From NCBI GenBank assembly GCA_021738505.1, contig JAIPBW010000007.1, positions 1-59,832 on the forward strand: a DNA stretch of 59,832 bases, written 5' to 3'. The stretch comes from Bacteroidales bacterium (GTDB lineage: Bacteria; Bacteroidota; Bacteroidia; Bacteroidales; PWNQ01). The notes below the pieces were generated by a model. That model saw nothing but the letters and a program-made list of their open reading frames with translations. It was not told where the DNA came from and made no database searches. This document shows positions 21,657 through 31,151 of this stretch, piece by piece. Position 1 is the first letter of the stretch, and the number at the start of each line of letters is the position of its first letter. A program made the translations under genes and the position numbers.

Positions 21657-22925
21657 ATGTCATATTATTTCACTTCAGAATCCGTTTCGGAAGGACATCC
21701 CGATAAAGTATCAGATCAGGTCTCGGATGCCATTTTAGATGAAATTCTAAAACAAGACCCGGATTCAAAATGTGCATGTGAAACATTTGTAACAACCGGA
21801 TTATGCCTTGTCGGAGGAGAGATTAAAACGAAAGCTTATGTAGATGTTCAGGACATCGCAAGAAATGTTATCCGTCGTATTGGCTATACCAAACCAGAAT
21901 ATAAATTTGATGCCGACTCATGTGGTGTCTTAACTGCCATACAGGAGCAATCACCGGATATTAACCAGGGTGTTGACAGAGAAGATCCTGAAGCACAAGG
22001 AGCCGGTGACCAGGGAATGATGTTTGGATATGCGACCAAACAAACGGACAATTATATGCCGTTACCCGTGGATATCGCACATAAGTTAGTAGCTGAATTG
22101 GCTAAAATCCGCCATCAAAATGGTGTAATGCCTTATTTGTGCCCGGATTCAAAGTCACAGGTTACTATGGAGTTTGATGATAATGGGTATCCGATTAAAA
22201 TTGACACAATTGTTGTTTCTACACAGCATGAGGAATTCATTAAACCGGATAGTGAGACAGAGGAAAATTACAAGAAAGCCGAAAAAGAGATGTTGAGTAA
22301 GATCGAAACAGATATTATCAACATCCTTATTCCCCGTGTAAAGGCACAGTATCCGGAATCTGTTCAAAAATACTTTGATAACGATTTCCGTTTATTTGTT
22401 AATCCAACAGGGAAATTTATCATTGGCGGACCTCATGGCGACACAGGCTTAACAGGAAGAAAAATTATTGTTGACACTTATGGTGGCCGCGGAGCTCATG
22501 GTGGCGGTGCGTTTTCAGGAAAAGATGCTTCCAAGGTAGACCGTTCTGCAGCTTATGCAGCCCGGCACATAGCCAAAAACCTGGTAGCTGCTGATATTTG
22601 CGAAGCTGCTGAAGTACAATTAGCTTATGCCATCGGTGTTGCAGAACCTGTAGGTGTTTATGTACGCACAGAGAAATGCAAAATTGACAAAAGCGATGCT
22701 GAAATTTCTGATATTGTTAAAGAAATTTTTGACCTCCGTCCCTATGGAATCATCAAACGTTTCGGGCTGAAAAACCCAATCTTTGAAGAAACAGCAGCCT
22801 ACGGGCACATGGGAAGAAAGCCAGGTAAAAAGGTCGTTTATATTGACAATGAACGAAAAGAAGTCGAAACCTTTACCTGGGAAAAACTTGATTATGTAGA
22901 TAAACTGAAAAAGGCTCTCACTTAA
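21657..22925 (+). CDS. metK: S-adenosylmethionine synthetase
   Basis: A 422-residue enzyme making S-adenosylmethionine from methionine and ATP. The N-terminal TSESVSEGHPDKVSDQVSDA, the central GAGDQGMMFGYA and GGPHGDTGLTGRKIIVDTYG, and the glycine-rich GGGAFSGKDASKVDRSAAY are diagnostic. Somewhat longer than the E. coli enzyme, as usual in Bacteroidetes. Last gene of the methyl cluster; a strong bidirectional terminator follows at 22988-23017. Confidence 0.98.
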   Translation: MSYYFTSESVSEGHPDKVSDQVSDAILDEILKQDPDSKCACETFVTTGLCLVGGEIKTKAYVDVQDIARNVIRRIGYTKPEYKFDADSCGVLTAIQEQSPDINQGVDREDPEAQGAGDQGMMFGYATKQTDNYMPLPVDIAHKLVAELAKIRHQNGVMPYLCPDSKSQVTMEFDDNGYPIKIDTIVVSTQHEEFIKPDSETEENYKKAEKEMLSKIETDIINILIPRVKAQYPESVQKYFDNDFRLFVNPTGKFIIGGPHGDTGLTGRKIIVDTYGGRGAHGGGAFSGKDASKVDRSAAYAARHIAKNLVAADICEAAEVQLAYAIGVAEPVGVYVRTEKCKIDKSDAEISDIVKEIFDLRPYGIIKRFGLKNPIFEETAAYGHMGRKPGKKVVYIDNERKEVETFTWEKLDYVDKLKKALT

Positions 22926-22987
22926 ATCAGGGATCCAAAACTTGCCCAATGAATACAGGGCATGATTCCTTATAACTTTCACTTATT

Positions 22988-23017
22988 AAAAAACCCGGCC
23001 TTTTAGCCGGGTTTTTT
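22988..23017. terminator. Bidirectional terminator between metK and the CAP gene
   Basis: A perfect 12-bp stem, AAAAAACCCGGC with GCCGGGTTTTTT, has a 6-nt loop and a T run on either strand. It ends the metH-metK transcript and the convergent CAP-protein transcript. Confidence 0.92.
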
Positions 23018-23067
23018 TTATTCAGATATTTTGTTGCTTTAAGTGTAAAGCGATTATTCACAAAAAT

Positions 23068-24060
23068 TTATTTGATAATATAATCATGCTTTTTGCCATC
23101 TTTAGCCATTTTCTTAGCAGCATCTGTAGCAAATACCTTTACGGTGTAGGAATAAGAATCTTTATCAGCATTTTGAATACCGGAAACGGTAACATCAAAT
23201 TCCATATCTTTTGTTATCGGATAGCTCAGTCCGCCAACTTTCCAAACGATTCGTGAATCGGGCCAACCATTAACTGTTTCACGTGCTTCATAGCTGATAT
23301 TATAATCATTACCATCAGATGAGACCGTTACATTTGCATTATTAAAATTAGCTCCTGTAATGCTGAAAGACCAGCGTGGGAACATCAACTCACCGGGAAT
23401 ATAATTATCCGGAGGATAAGCAACAAACGGATCGGATTCTGCTGATTGATCATAATTCCCTTCCATCCACAAAATAGCATTTGTCTGATCAGTAGACCCA
23501 TGACCTACTTTTTCTAAACCTGGCAAAAGTAATGCAGCTCTGTGGCCTACTTTTTTATTATTTGAACCCGGATCTTCGATATAACCAGTCACGGCAATAG
23601 TACTATGCATACTTCCGGGTTGTGAACTCCAGGCAATATTGGAAGCTCCTGCAGCATCGTAACCATCTTGAGTCCAGCACTGCCAACTTTGTGGTGGGTA
23701 ATGACTCAGATTGTCATTTGCTTTCATTATCAATGCAGCTTCCTGACACATAGAATTCTGTGATGCATTATGTGTAATATTGTCTGAGATACCACAAATA
23801 CGGCGGAAATAGTTTATCCGTTGAACTACTTTCTCATGAGATGTTTGGCTTACGCTTCCGGCATCACATCCGTTAACACTACCAGTCCAACCCAAATTAT
23901 CCACTGCTGAAGCTAAATAGTTGTCTTCATAATCCTTAACGGCTTTTTGTTTGGGCGTAAGACTTGAGGACCCCCCATCATCGTCATCTTTGTCACAACC
24001 TGTAGCAAGCACAAAAGTCATAGCAAAGAGCATTAAACTGTAGAAAATTTTACGATTCAT
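23068..24060 (-). CDS. CAP-domain lipoprotein
   Basis: A 330-residue exported protein. A signal peptide ends in lipobox LATGC with C22, followed by an acidic tether DKDDDD. A CAP/SCP-like domain covers about 70-215, with NYFRRICGI, the putative active-site His in SHYPPQSWQC, and GHRAALLLPGLEKVGHG. A C-terminal beta-rich region (about 230-330) resembles the extracellular beta modules often joined to CAP domains. Substrate unknown. A -7 element TATTTTTGC lies at 24097-24105 on the minus strand, about 37 nt before the start. Monocistronic. Confidence 0.85.
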   Translation of the reverse strand: MNRKIFYSLMLFAMTFVLATGCDKDDDDGGSSSLTPKQKAVKDYEDNYLASAVDNLGWTGSVNGCDAGSVSQTSHEKVVQRINYFRRICGISDNITHNASQNSMCQEAALIMKANDNLSHYPPQSWQCWTQDGYDAAGASNIAWSSQPGSMHSTIAVTGYIEDPGSNNKKVGHRAALLLPGLEKVGHGSTDQTNAILWMEGNYDQSAESDPFVAYPPDNYIPGELMFPRWSFSITGANFNNANVTVSSDGNDYNISYEARETVNGWPDSRIVWKVGGLSYPITKDMEFDVTVSGIQNADKDSYSYTVKVFATDAAKKMAKDGKKHDYIIK

Positions 24061-24227
24061 AATTAATTATTGTTTGGTTTAAGTTTTTATTAAGTCGCAA
24101 AAATAAAAATAAATTCTACTTAACCCATTATCTGAGCGCTTATTTTATAATTCCATTAACAAAAATCCAAAACAAACTGTATGATGAAGGATTACCGGTT
24201 ATGGATAATCATTTTTTGCAAGTCATG

Positions 24228-25400
24228 TCAATTTTTTTCTTCTTTACGGCGTTTCTTTTCCTGTGTAATCAGCATTAATTCCCTGCTGGTTTGACCTTTT
24301 ACGGAAGTATTTTCTTCAGCCCGGCGAATAAGATAAGGAAGAACATGTCTTACAGGCCCGTATGGTAAATACTTGGCTACATTATATCCCTCAGCTGCAA
24401 GATTAAAACTAATATGATCACTCATCCCATAGAGCTGTGAAAACCATACTCTCTTATCATCCCGGGGTATCTTATGCTCTTCCATCAATTCTGTCAAATA
24501 GCGGCTACTGTATTCATTATGCGTTCCGTTAAAGACAGAAACTATATCAATGTTTTCCACTGAATATTTTAAAGCCGCATTATAATCTGCATCTGTTGAC
24601 TCTTTATCCGGTTGAATAGGATCTTTATATTCCATTTTTCTGGCGCGCTCCCTTTCTTTTTCAAGATAAGCACCCCGCACAAATTTAACTCCATAATAAT
24701 ACCCTTCCGACCGAGCTTTTGATATACTTTCTTTTAAAAATTCGAGCCGGTCAACACGATACATTTGCAGCGTATTGAAAACAATAGCACGTTCTTTATT
24801 ATATTTTTGCATCATCATTTCTACGACCTCATCTATATAAGCCTGATAAGCATAATCTTCGGCATCAATCAATATAGAAATATTATTTTCATAGGCTGTC
24901 TTACACAATACATCAATCCGGTTAAAGAACTTTTCCTTTTCTTGTTCATCATGCAAGGTAAGCGGAGAATTTACAGATGCTTTTTGTAGCATTATAGATT
25001 CCCCAAAAGCCGTAGGTTTAAATACTGCAAACGGTATATTGTCATCATTCGCTGCATTACGAATAGAGCGCAAAGTTTCCTGCAAGGCCGACTCAATTGC
25101 TTCTTCTTTATCTGTGCCTTCCACGGAATAATCCAAAATAGATTTTACATTATACCTTGCTAAGTCTTTAATTACCGACTGACATTTTTCTATCGTTTCA
25201 CCTCCCACAAAGTGTTTATAAAGTGTCGGCTTAACGATCCATCCTACCGGCATACCTATGGTTAAAGCAACGTTTGTGAGTGATTTACCAAACTTTACAA
25301 GGGAAGGCCGCGCCAATGATTTGAACAGAAACCTGTTCCATCTTAAATCTCCATTGGATTTATTTTGAAATGCAATTTTCGTATTTTCGAAGTCTAACAT
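24228..25400 (-). CDS. Proline dehydrogenase
   Basis: A 390-residue FAD enzyme of the PRODH/PutA barrel family, oxidising proline to pyrroline-5-carboxylate. Family marks include ILIDAEDYAYQAYID, VKFVRGAYLEKERERA, VSVFNGTHNEYS, FSQLYGMSDHISFNLA and the C-terminal PYGPVRHVLPYLIRRAEEN, whose paired arginines bind the substrate carboxylate. It is monofunctional; the aldehyde dehydrogenase partner is not in the window. It is divergent from aroB. Confidence 0.93.
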   Translation of the reverse strand: MLDFENTKIAFQNKSNGDLRWNRFLFKSLARPSLVKFGKSLTNVALTIGMPVGWIVKPTLYKHFVGGETIEKCQSVIKDLARYNVKSILDYSVEGTDKEEAIESALQETLRSIRNAANDDNIPFAVFKPTAFGESIMLQKASVNSPLTLHDEQEKEKFFNRIDVLCKTAYENNISILIDAEDYAYQAYIDEVVEMMMQKYNKERAIVFNTLQMYRVDRLEFLKESISKARSEGYYYGVKFVRGAYLEKERERARKMEYKDPIQPDKESTDADYNAALKYSVENIDIVSVFNGTHNEYSSRYLTELMEEHKIPRDDKRVWFSQLYGMSDHISFNLAAEGYNVAKYLPYGPVRHVLPYLIRRAEENTSVKGQTSRELMLITQEKKRRKEEKN

Positions 25401-25500
25401 ATTTTTGCGCTCTTTTATCTCGTTTTAATGGTTCATTTCTTTTGTCTACTATATTATACTTGAAAAGCATTAATTTTGTTCAAAATATAATTAATTTGAA

Positions 25501-26589
25501 ATGTATAAACAAATCAAGCTTCAGGAGCATCATATAATTGCGGGAATAGACTCTTTATCTGTGTTTCAGGCACTTTTTGACAGTGGTGATTATGAAAATC
25601 GTTCCTTTTTCATACTGGTTGATGAGAACACAGAAAAGCTATGTCTGAACAAGTTAAAGCAATATATCCCCGCTGGCAAAAAGACCCCGGTTATATCTAT
25701 TCCTGCCGGAGAGCAAAATAAAACGATGGAAACCGCAGAGAAGATCTGGCAGTTTTTAACGTTGCATCATGCGGATCGAGGATCAGTATTAATCAATCTG
25801 GGCGGTGGTGTAACAACAGATATAGGCGGATTTGCAGCCTCCGCTTACAAACGTGGGATTTCCTTCATCAACATCCCGACATCTTTAATGGGTATGGTGG
25901 ATGCTGCTATTGGCGGAAAAACCGGTGTAAATTTTAACGGGCTTAAAAATATCGTTGGAGTATTTAGTCAACCCGATTCGATTTATATTTTTCCCGGGTT
26001 TTTAGAAACGCTTCCCGAACAAGAATTAAAATCCGGATATGCTGAAATAGTAAAATACGCTTTGATTAATGAGAACAATTTGTGGGAGGTGATGAAAAAT
26101 AAGCGTATCAATGATTTTGATACATTGGAAGACCTTATCGCTTTTTCGGTTTTAATAAAAGCCGAGATCGTTGAGCAAGACCCGGAAGAAGTCGGAATAC
26201 GAAAAACCTTAAACTTTGGCCATACATTCGGGCATGCTTTGGAGTCTTTCTGGCACAAAAACGAAAGGGCAATATCTCACGGAGCTGCTATTGCCGCCGG
26301 CATGATCTGTGAAAGCTATTTGTCGTCAAAAATCAATAATTTAACTGATGAAGCCCTTAAGGATATTCAGACAACCATCAATAAAAATTATTCCTGGCCG
26401 TCCCTCAGAAAAGAGGACATACCTGAATTGATACACATTATGCTTAATGACAAAAAAAATCAAAATGCAAAAGTTAATTGCTCCTTGCTTGAGGAACCCG
26501 GCCAATGCAGATATGACCAGCTAATCCCGGAGGAACTTTTAAAAGAAGCACTGAATCACTTTATCAATGAACAGACAAACAATCAATAA
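25501..26589 (+). CDS. aroB: 3-Dehydroquinate synthase
   Basis: A 362-residue NAD- and metal-dependent enzyme of the shikimate pathway, cyclising DAHP to 3-dehydroquinate. Motifs are PAGEQNKTMETAEKIW, LINLGGGVTTDIGGFAA, INIPTSLMGMVDAAIGGKTG, KSGYAEIVKYALI and the metal-binding NFGHTFGHALE. A -7 box TAATTTTG lies at 25471-25478 just before the start, without a good TTG. The end overlaps aroA by 23 nt. Confidence 0.96.
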   Translation: MYKQIKLQEHHIIAGIDSLSVFQALFDSGDYENRSFFILVDENTEKLCLNKLKQYIPAGKKTPVISIPAGEQNKTMETAEKIWQFLTLHHADRGSVLINLGGGVTTDIGGFAASAYKRGISFINIPTSLMGMVDAAIGGKTGVNFNGLKNIVGVFSQPDSIYIFPGFLETLPEQELKSGYAEIVKYALINENNLWEVMKNKRINDFDTLEDLIAFSVLIKAEIVEQDPEEVGIRKTLNFGHTFGHALESFWHKNERAISHGAAIAAGMICESYLSSKINNLTDEALKDIQTTINKNYSWPSLRKEDIPELIHIMLNDKKNQNAKVNCSLLEEPGQCRYDQLIPEELLKEALNHFINEQTNNQ

Positions 26590-27811
26590 ATCTCAAACGA
26601 TCAGCAACAATCCCCTATTAAAGGTACCCGCATCAAAAAGCATAAGTAACAGGTTGCTTATTTTAAATGCATTATCCGGAAACAAACTAACGATTAAAAA
26701 CCTTTCGGATTCTGAAGATACATTGCTTTTAGAATCGCTTTTGGAGAAATACGCTCACAACGAAAGGCAATTTAACTGTCAAAATGCCGGAACCGTCTTT
26801 CGTTTTTTAACGGCTTTTCTTAGTTTTCAGTCGGGGATCTTTTTCCTGACAGGAAATTCTGCCATGAAAAAAAGACCTATCCACCCCCTTGTTGATGCAA
26901 TAAAAAGCATTGACGAACGAATAGAGATTATTTATCAGGAAAAATTTGGATATCCGCCTCTGAAAATTCATGGGACTAATATTAATAAAGAAATAAAGAC
27001 AACTATAGACAGCAGCATCAGTAGTCAGTTTATAACAGCCCTGATTATGGCAGGAATACGACATGGCATAACCCTGAAAATCGAAAAGGAACCTGCTTCC
27101 CTATCCTATATCCAAATGACATTAATGCTATTGGAAAAACTTAACATCCATTATCAATTCCGTGATGATACGATTATTCTTCCTTCTCAGAAGATACAAG
27201 AACAGGAGACTGTTGTCGAATATGACTGGAGCAGCGCAGCTCCATGGTACGTACTAACCTCAACCATGCACAAAGGTTTTTCTTTACTGATCAATGGATT
27301 ACAAGAAAAAAGCATTCAGGGAGATAAAAAATTAAGCAGTCTTTTCAAGCCTTTGGGAGTTCAAACAACTTATCACAATGATTTTATCAAGCTCCAAAAA
27401 ACAGCGCACCCGAACATTCAGGATTTAACTTATGACATTAAAGATACTCCGGACACAGCATTATATCTGCTTACGGCTTATGCTGCAAATAAAATTGATC
27501 TAACCCTGACAGGCACTTATCATTTGCGCTTCAAAGAATCTGACCGAATAGAAGCAATGCAGCAAGAACTAAGTAAATTGGGGACAAAACTTGAGTTGCT
27601 CTCTCCAGATTCTATAAAGCTTCATTCCCCTATATCTTTTGAAACAAAAAACAACATCACTATAAACTCGCATGGAGACCACCGGATTGCAATGGCTTTC
27701 GCTCCTTTAGCTACTTTAATAAAAAATCTTTCAATCAGCGAAGCAGATACAGTAGCCAAATCCTATCCAAACTTTTGGGTAGAATTAAAAAAATGTGGCT
27801 TTTATACATGA
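26567..27811 (+). CDS. aroA: 3-Phosphoshikimate 1-carboxyvinyltransferase (EPSP synthase)
   Basis: A 414-residue two-domain enzyme joining phosphoenolpyruvate to shikimate-3-phosphate. Diverged but recognisable motifs are PASKSISNRLLILNALSG, NAGTVFRFLTAFLS (the NAGT substrate loop), SSQFITALIMAG, RFKESDRIEAMQQELSKLG and the HGDHRIAMAFAPLA active-site region. The start lies inside the aroB coding end, which implies translational coupling, and the residues before KVPASKS make a short family-typical lead-in. Confidence 0.92.
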   Translation: MNRQTINKSQTISNNPLLKVPASKSISNRLLILNALSGNKLTIKNLSDSEDTLLLESLLEKYAHNERQFNCQNAGTVFRFLTAFLSFQSGIFFLTGNSAMKKRPIHPLVDAIKSIDERIEIIYQEKFGYPPLKIHGTNINKEIKTTIDSSISSQFITALIMAGIRHGITLKIEKEPASLSYIQMTLMLLEKLNIHYQFRDDTIILPSQKIQEQETVVEYDWSSAAPWYVLTSTMHKGFSLLINGLQEKSIQGDKKLSSLFKPLGVQTTYHNDFIKLQKTAHPNIQDLTYDIKDTPDTALYLLTAYAANKIDLTLTGTYHLRFKESDRIEAMQQELSKLGTKLELLSPDSIKLHSPISFETKNNITINSHGDHRIAMAFAPLATLIKNLSISEADTVAKSYPNFWVELKKCGFYT

Positions 27812-27832
27812 TAAACACTTACAAATAACAAC

Positions 27833-27863
27833 TTGTTAAATTTCCAAATAAGTACGATATTTG
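27833..27863 (+). promoter_or_regulatory. Promoter of the GH3-family gene
   Basis: TTG at 27833-27835 and GATATTTG at 27856-27863 (one mismatch to TAnnTTTG) are offset by 23. The ATG follows 19 nt after the -7 box. Confidence 0.5.
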
Positions 27864-27881
27864 CACCAAATGCACTAACCT

Positions 27882-29387
27882 ATGCCCCTAATTAACTCTT
27901 TAATCTCCTGGTTCATGAAAAAACGCATGCACCAGATAGAACTCTTTGTTCGGTATCCCCATAATGTTCAGGAAGAATGGTTTCAACGACTCATCAGAGA
28001 AGCTCGGTACACAGAATGGGGATTAAAATATGATTATTCCGGAATAAAAAATCGTGAACAATTCAGGGAACGCGTACCTATTAATACGTATGATGACTTA
28101 AAGCCCTATATTGACCGCATCCGTAAAGGAGAACAAAACATACTCTGGAACACGGATATTCGTTGGTTTGCCAAATCATCCGGCACAACAGCCGGAAAGA
28201 GTAAATTTATTCCGGTAAGCACTGAAGCTATTGAAGAAACCCATTTTCGCGGAGGCAAAGATTTACTGTCTTTTTATTGCACAAACTATCCCGATACAAA
28301 ACTTTTTGACGGCAAAGCCTTAGGATTAGGCGGAAGTCACTACATCAATGAATTTGACAACGAATCTTTTTATGGAGACGTTTCGGCTATCATCATTCAA
28401 AATTTACCTTTTTGGGCTGAATTTAGCCGCACTCCAAACATGGATGTTGCGCTGATGGATCAATGGGAAGAGAAGATCGAAAAAATGGCAGAAATAACCA
28501 GCAAAGAGAATGTCACTAATCTGGCAGGTGTTCCTTCCTGGGGATTAATTCTTTTGCACCGGATCCTCGAAAAAACAGGCAAGTCCAATATTCTGGATGT
28601 ATGGCCTAATTTTGAAGCCATATTCCATGGCGGGGTGAATTTTGTTCCTTACCGCAATCAGTTTGAAAAAATTTCATCTCCCGGGATTAATTATATAGAG
28701 AATTACAATGCTTCTGAAGGGTATTTTGGTATTCAGGATCAGAAAAATTCCAATGAACTACTATTAATGCTCGATTACGGGATTTATTACGAATTTATGC
28801 CCATCAGTGAGATTGAGAAAGAAAACCCCAAAACCCTCACGCTTGAAGAAGTGGAAACCGGTGTCAACTATGCTTTGATTATTTCTACGAATGCCGGATT
28901 ATGGCGATACATGATCGGAGATACAATTCGCTTTACCTCTAAAAATCCATACAGAATACAAATTACAGGCAGAACAAAACATTTTATTAATGCATTTGGT
29001 GAAGAACTTATTGTAGAAAATGCTGAAAACGCGCTGGATGTAGCTTGTCAAAAAACCGGCTCCATCATCAAAGAATATACAGCAGCACCGGTATACCTGG
29101 GTGATAATCAGCAAGCAGCCCATGAATGGATTATTGAGTTTGAAAAGCAACCGGAGAACTTTAATTTTTTCAAAGAAGCATTGGATAATGCGCTGAAAGC
29201 TATTAACTCCGATTATGAAGCCAAACGATACAATGATCTTATGCTTCAGGCTCCTATTATTCACTCTGTTGAGCAAGGTACATTTTACAATTGGATGAAG
29301 AAACGGGGAAAACTGGGTGGACAAAATAAAGTGCCACGCCTGTCCAACAATCGGGATTACGTAGATGAGATAAAAAAAATGATGTGA
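27882..29387 (+). CDS. GH3-family acyl-acid amido synthetase-like protein
   Basis: A 501-residue protein of the GH3 adenylating superfamily, known in plants for conjugating auxin and jasmonate to amino acids and common but uncharacterised in Bacteroidetes. Visible features are the nucleotide-binding WFAKSSGTTAGKSKFIPVS (phosphate loop SSGTTAGKSK), FHGGVNFVPYRNQF, YNASEGYFGIQD, WRYMIGDTIRFTS and TGRTKHFINAFGEELIVENA. It probably activates a carboxylic acid as an acyl-adenylate; acid and acceptor are unknown. It has its own promoter and a hairpin beyond its stop. Confidence 0.9.
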   Translation: MPLINSLISWFMKKRMHQIELFVRYPHNVQEEWFQRLIREARYTEWGLKYDYSGIKNREQFRERVPINTYDDLKPYIDRIRKGEQNILWNTDIRWFAKSSGTTAGKSKFIPVSTEAIEETHFRGGKDLLSFYCTNYPDTKLFDGKALGLGGSHYINEFDNESFYGDVSAIIIQNLPFWAEFSRTPNMDVALMDQWEEKIEKMAEITSKENVTNLAGVPSWGLILLHRILEKTGKSNILDVWPNFEAIFHGGVNFVPYRNQFEKISSPGINYIENYNASEGYFGIQDQKNSNELLLMLDYGIYYEFMPISEIEKENPKTLTLEEVETGVNYALIISTNAGLWRYMIGDTIRFTSKNPYRIQITGRTKHFINAFGEELIVENAENALDVACQKTGSIIKEYTAAPVYLGDNQQAAHEWIIEFEKQPENFNFFKEALDNALKAINSDYEAKRYNDLMLQAPIIHSVEQGTFYNWMKKRGKLGGQNKVPRLSNNRDYVDEIKKMM

Positions 29388-29543
29388 ATCCGCCATGATA
29401 AAAGTTTTCGACTCACAGGTGAATGATTAAGGGAAAGAGCGAACGGGGATTGATGCAAGAGGCCAAACGATTAAACGCTGAGAACAAAGCAGGCCTTTGT
29501 TAAAACCCTAAACAATTCAACGGATCAACGTTCTAAAAAAAAA

Positions 29544-29565
29544 GCCCGGAAAATATTTTTCGGGC
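29544..29565 (+). terminator. Hairpin after the GH3-family gene
   Basis: GCCCG at 29544-29548 and CGGGC at 29561-29565 close a stem that continues through AAAAT/ATTTT with one G-U pair on the plus strand. No T run follows on plus; a T run follows on minus, where no gene reads out. Otherwise the 29388-29678 gap holds nothing recognisable. Confidence 0.45.
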
Positions 29566-29678
29566 AATCTGAAATCAAAAAAACAAATAACTGAATATAA
29601 GTGATATAATAAATCTTAATCATATGCTAATAAAATCGCTTATCTTTATAGGAACAAAACATTAACACGAAAACGATA

Positions 29679-30446
29679 ATGAAGTACTATCTCCTATTTT
29701 TTGTTTTCCTTTTCTCCTGCCTATCAGCTTATCCCCAAAAACCACTGATAAAAGGCAATTTTGATATGTTTTTTACCGATGCCCTGGGGAACTTCTATAC
29801 CGTTTCGGACAATACGTTGAAAAAATATGACGAAGATGGATTTCAAACACAGGAATATTCTCAATTGATTTCCGGCAGCATTAGCTGGGTTGATGTTTCT
29901 AACCCACTGCAGATTTTGGTATATTATAAGAATTTTGATCAAATCATCTTGCTGGATAAATATCTGAGCCCAACTTCTGAGGCTATTGATTTAACAAATT
30001 ACAATATCATTTCCAGCTCAATGGTTGCCCGATCATATAACAATGGATTTTGGGTCTTTGATCCGTCAGCAGGCGAACTTATCCGAATGGATGAATCAAT
30101 GAATATCAGTCATCGCTCAGGATCAGTTCCTCTGGAATCGTATAAAAACATCTTATATTTACATCAAATTGATGAATACGTGATTTTAGTACGTCCGGAC
30201 CAGGTTTTAGTCTTCGATAAATTTGCTTCTTTCATGAAAACAATTCCGTTACCCCAAACATCCATAATTACCTGGGCCCCGAAATCAATACTATATTTGG
30301 AAAATCAAACACTAAAAAAATACAACTTCGTTACTCATCAGCAAAGCAGAATGGACTGGGCCGGTGCAAAACCGAAAGCCATCCGATACAGGAACCAAAA
30401 ACTATTTTATTTGACAGACAAGGGGATTTTTCAGGCTGATCTTTAA
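29679..30446 (+). CDS. Hypothetical secreted beta-propeller-like protein
   Basis: A 255-residue protein with a clear signal peptide (about 1-19, ending AYPQ). The rest is all-beta in character, with repeated blade-like units such as ITWAPKSILYLENQTLKKY and IRYRNQKLFYLTDKGIFQ, as in proteins tracking values through a six- or seven-bladed propeller. No enzymatic motif seen. Bacteroidetes have many similar lineage-specific secreted proteins. It precedes the deoxynucleoside kinase gene by about 80 nt but no functional link is evident. Confidence 0.7.
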   Translation: MKYYLLFFVFLFSCLSAYPQKPLIKGNFDMFFTDALGNFYTVSDNTLKKYDEDGFQTQEYSQLISGSISWVDVSNPLQILVYYKNFDQIILLDKYLSPTSEAIDLTNYNIISSSMVARSYNNGFWVFDPSAGELIRMDESMNISHRSGSVPLESYKNILYLHQIDEYVILVRPDQVLVFDKFASFMKTIPLPQTSIITWAPKSILYLENQTLKKYNFVTHQQSRMDWAGAKPKAIRYRNQKLFYLTDKGIFQADL

Positions 30447-30529
30447 AACAAAATACAAAATCATATCAAGATAAATTACGATTTAAAAACAAATATTCTT
30501 TTTATTTTTATTGCTAAAAATTAACCACT

Positions 30530-31141
30530 ATGCACATAGCTATTGCAGGAAATATTGGATCAGGGAAAACCACACTCACCAAGCTATTAGCCAAACGTTT
30601 AAATTGGGAACCACATTATGAAGATGTAGAGTCCAACCCCTATTTAAATAGTTTTTATGAAGATATGCAACGTTGGTCTTTCAATCTTCAGATTTATTTT
30701 CTAAACAGTCGTTTCAGACAAATCCTTAAATTCCGGGAGAAAAATAAGACAATCGTTCAGGATCGAACGATTTACGAAGATGCTTATATCTTTGCACCGA
30801 ACTTGCATGAAATGGGATTAATGCCAACCCGTGATTTTGATAATTATCAATCGCTGTTTGAGCTAATGAATCGCTTTATACAGCCTCCGGATCTGTTAAT
30901 CTATTTGCGTGCTGAAATTCCTACACTGGTAGACCAGATTCAAAAACGCGGGCGTGATTACGAAAACTCCATCCGTTTGGATTATTTAAAAAGCCTCAAT
31001 CAACGCTATGAATCCTGGATTAATAATTATGAAGAAGGCAATCTTTTGATTATTGATGTGGATGACAAAGATTTTAATAAACCTGAAGATCTTTCAGAAG
31101 TTATAGAAAAAGTTCAGGCAAATATCCATGGCCTCTTTTAA
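30530..31141 (+). CDS. Deoxynucleoside kinase
   Basis: A 203-residue P-loop kinase of the dNK/deoxyguanosine-deoxyadenosine kinase family, phosphorylating deoxynucleosides for salvage. Walker A is GNIGSGKTT (about 7-15), followed by EDVESNPYLNSFYED, then the catalytic QDRTIYEDAYIFA and the lid-like region KRGRDYENSIRLDYLKSLN. Substrate choice cannot be read from sequence. It lies 10 nt before kdsB. Confidence 0.92.
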   Translation: MHIAIAGNIGSGKTTLTKLLAKRLNWEPHYEDVESNPYLNSFYEDMQRWSFNLQIYFLNSRFRQILKFREKNKTIVQDRTIYEDAYIFAPNLHEMGLMPTRDFDNYQSLFELMNRFIQPPDLLIYLRAEIPTLVDQIQKRGRDYENSIRLDYLKSLNQRYESWINNYEEGNLLIIDVDDKDFNKPEDLSEVIEKVQANIHGLF

Positions 31142-31151
31142 ACATACATAA

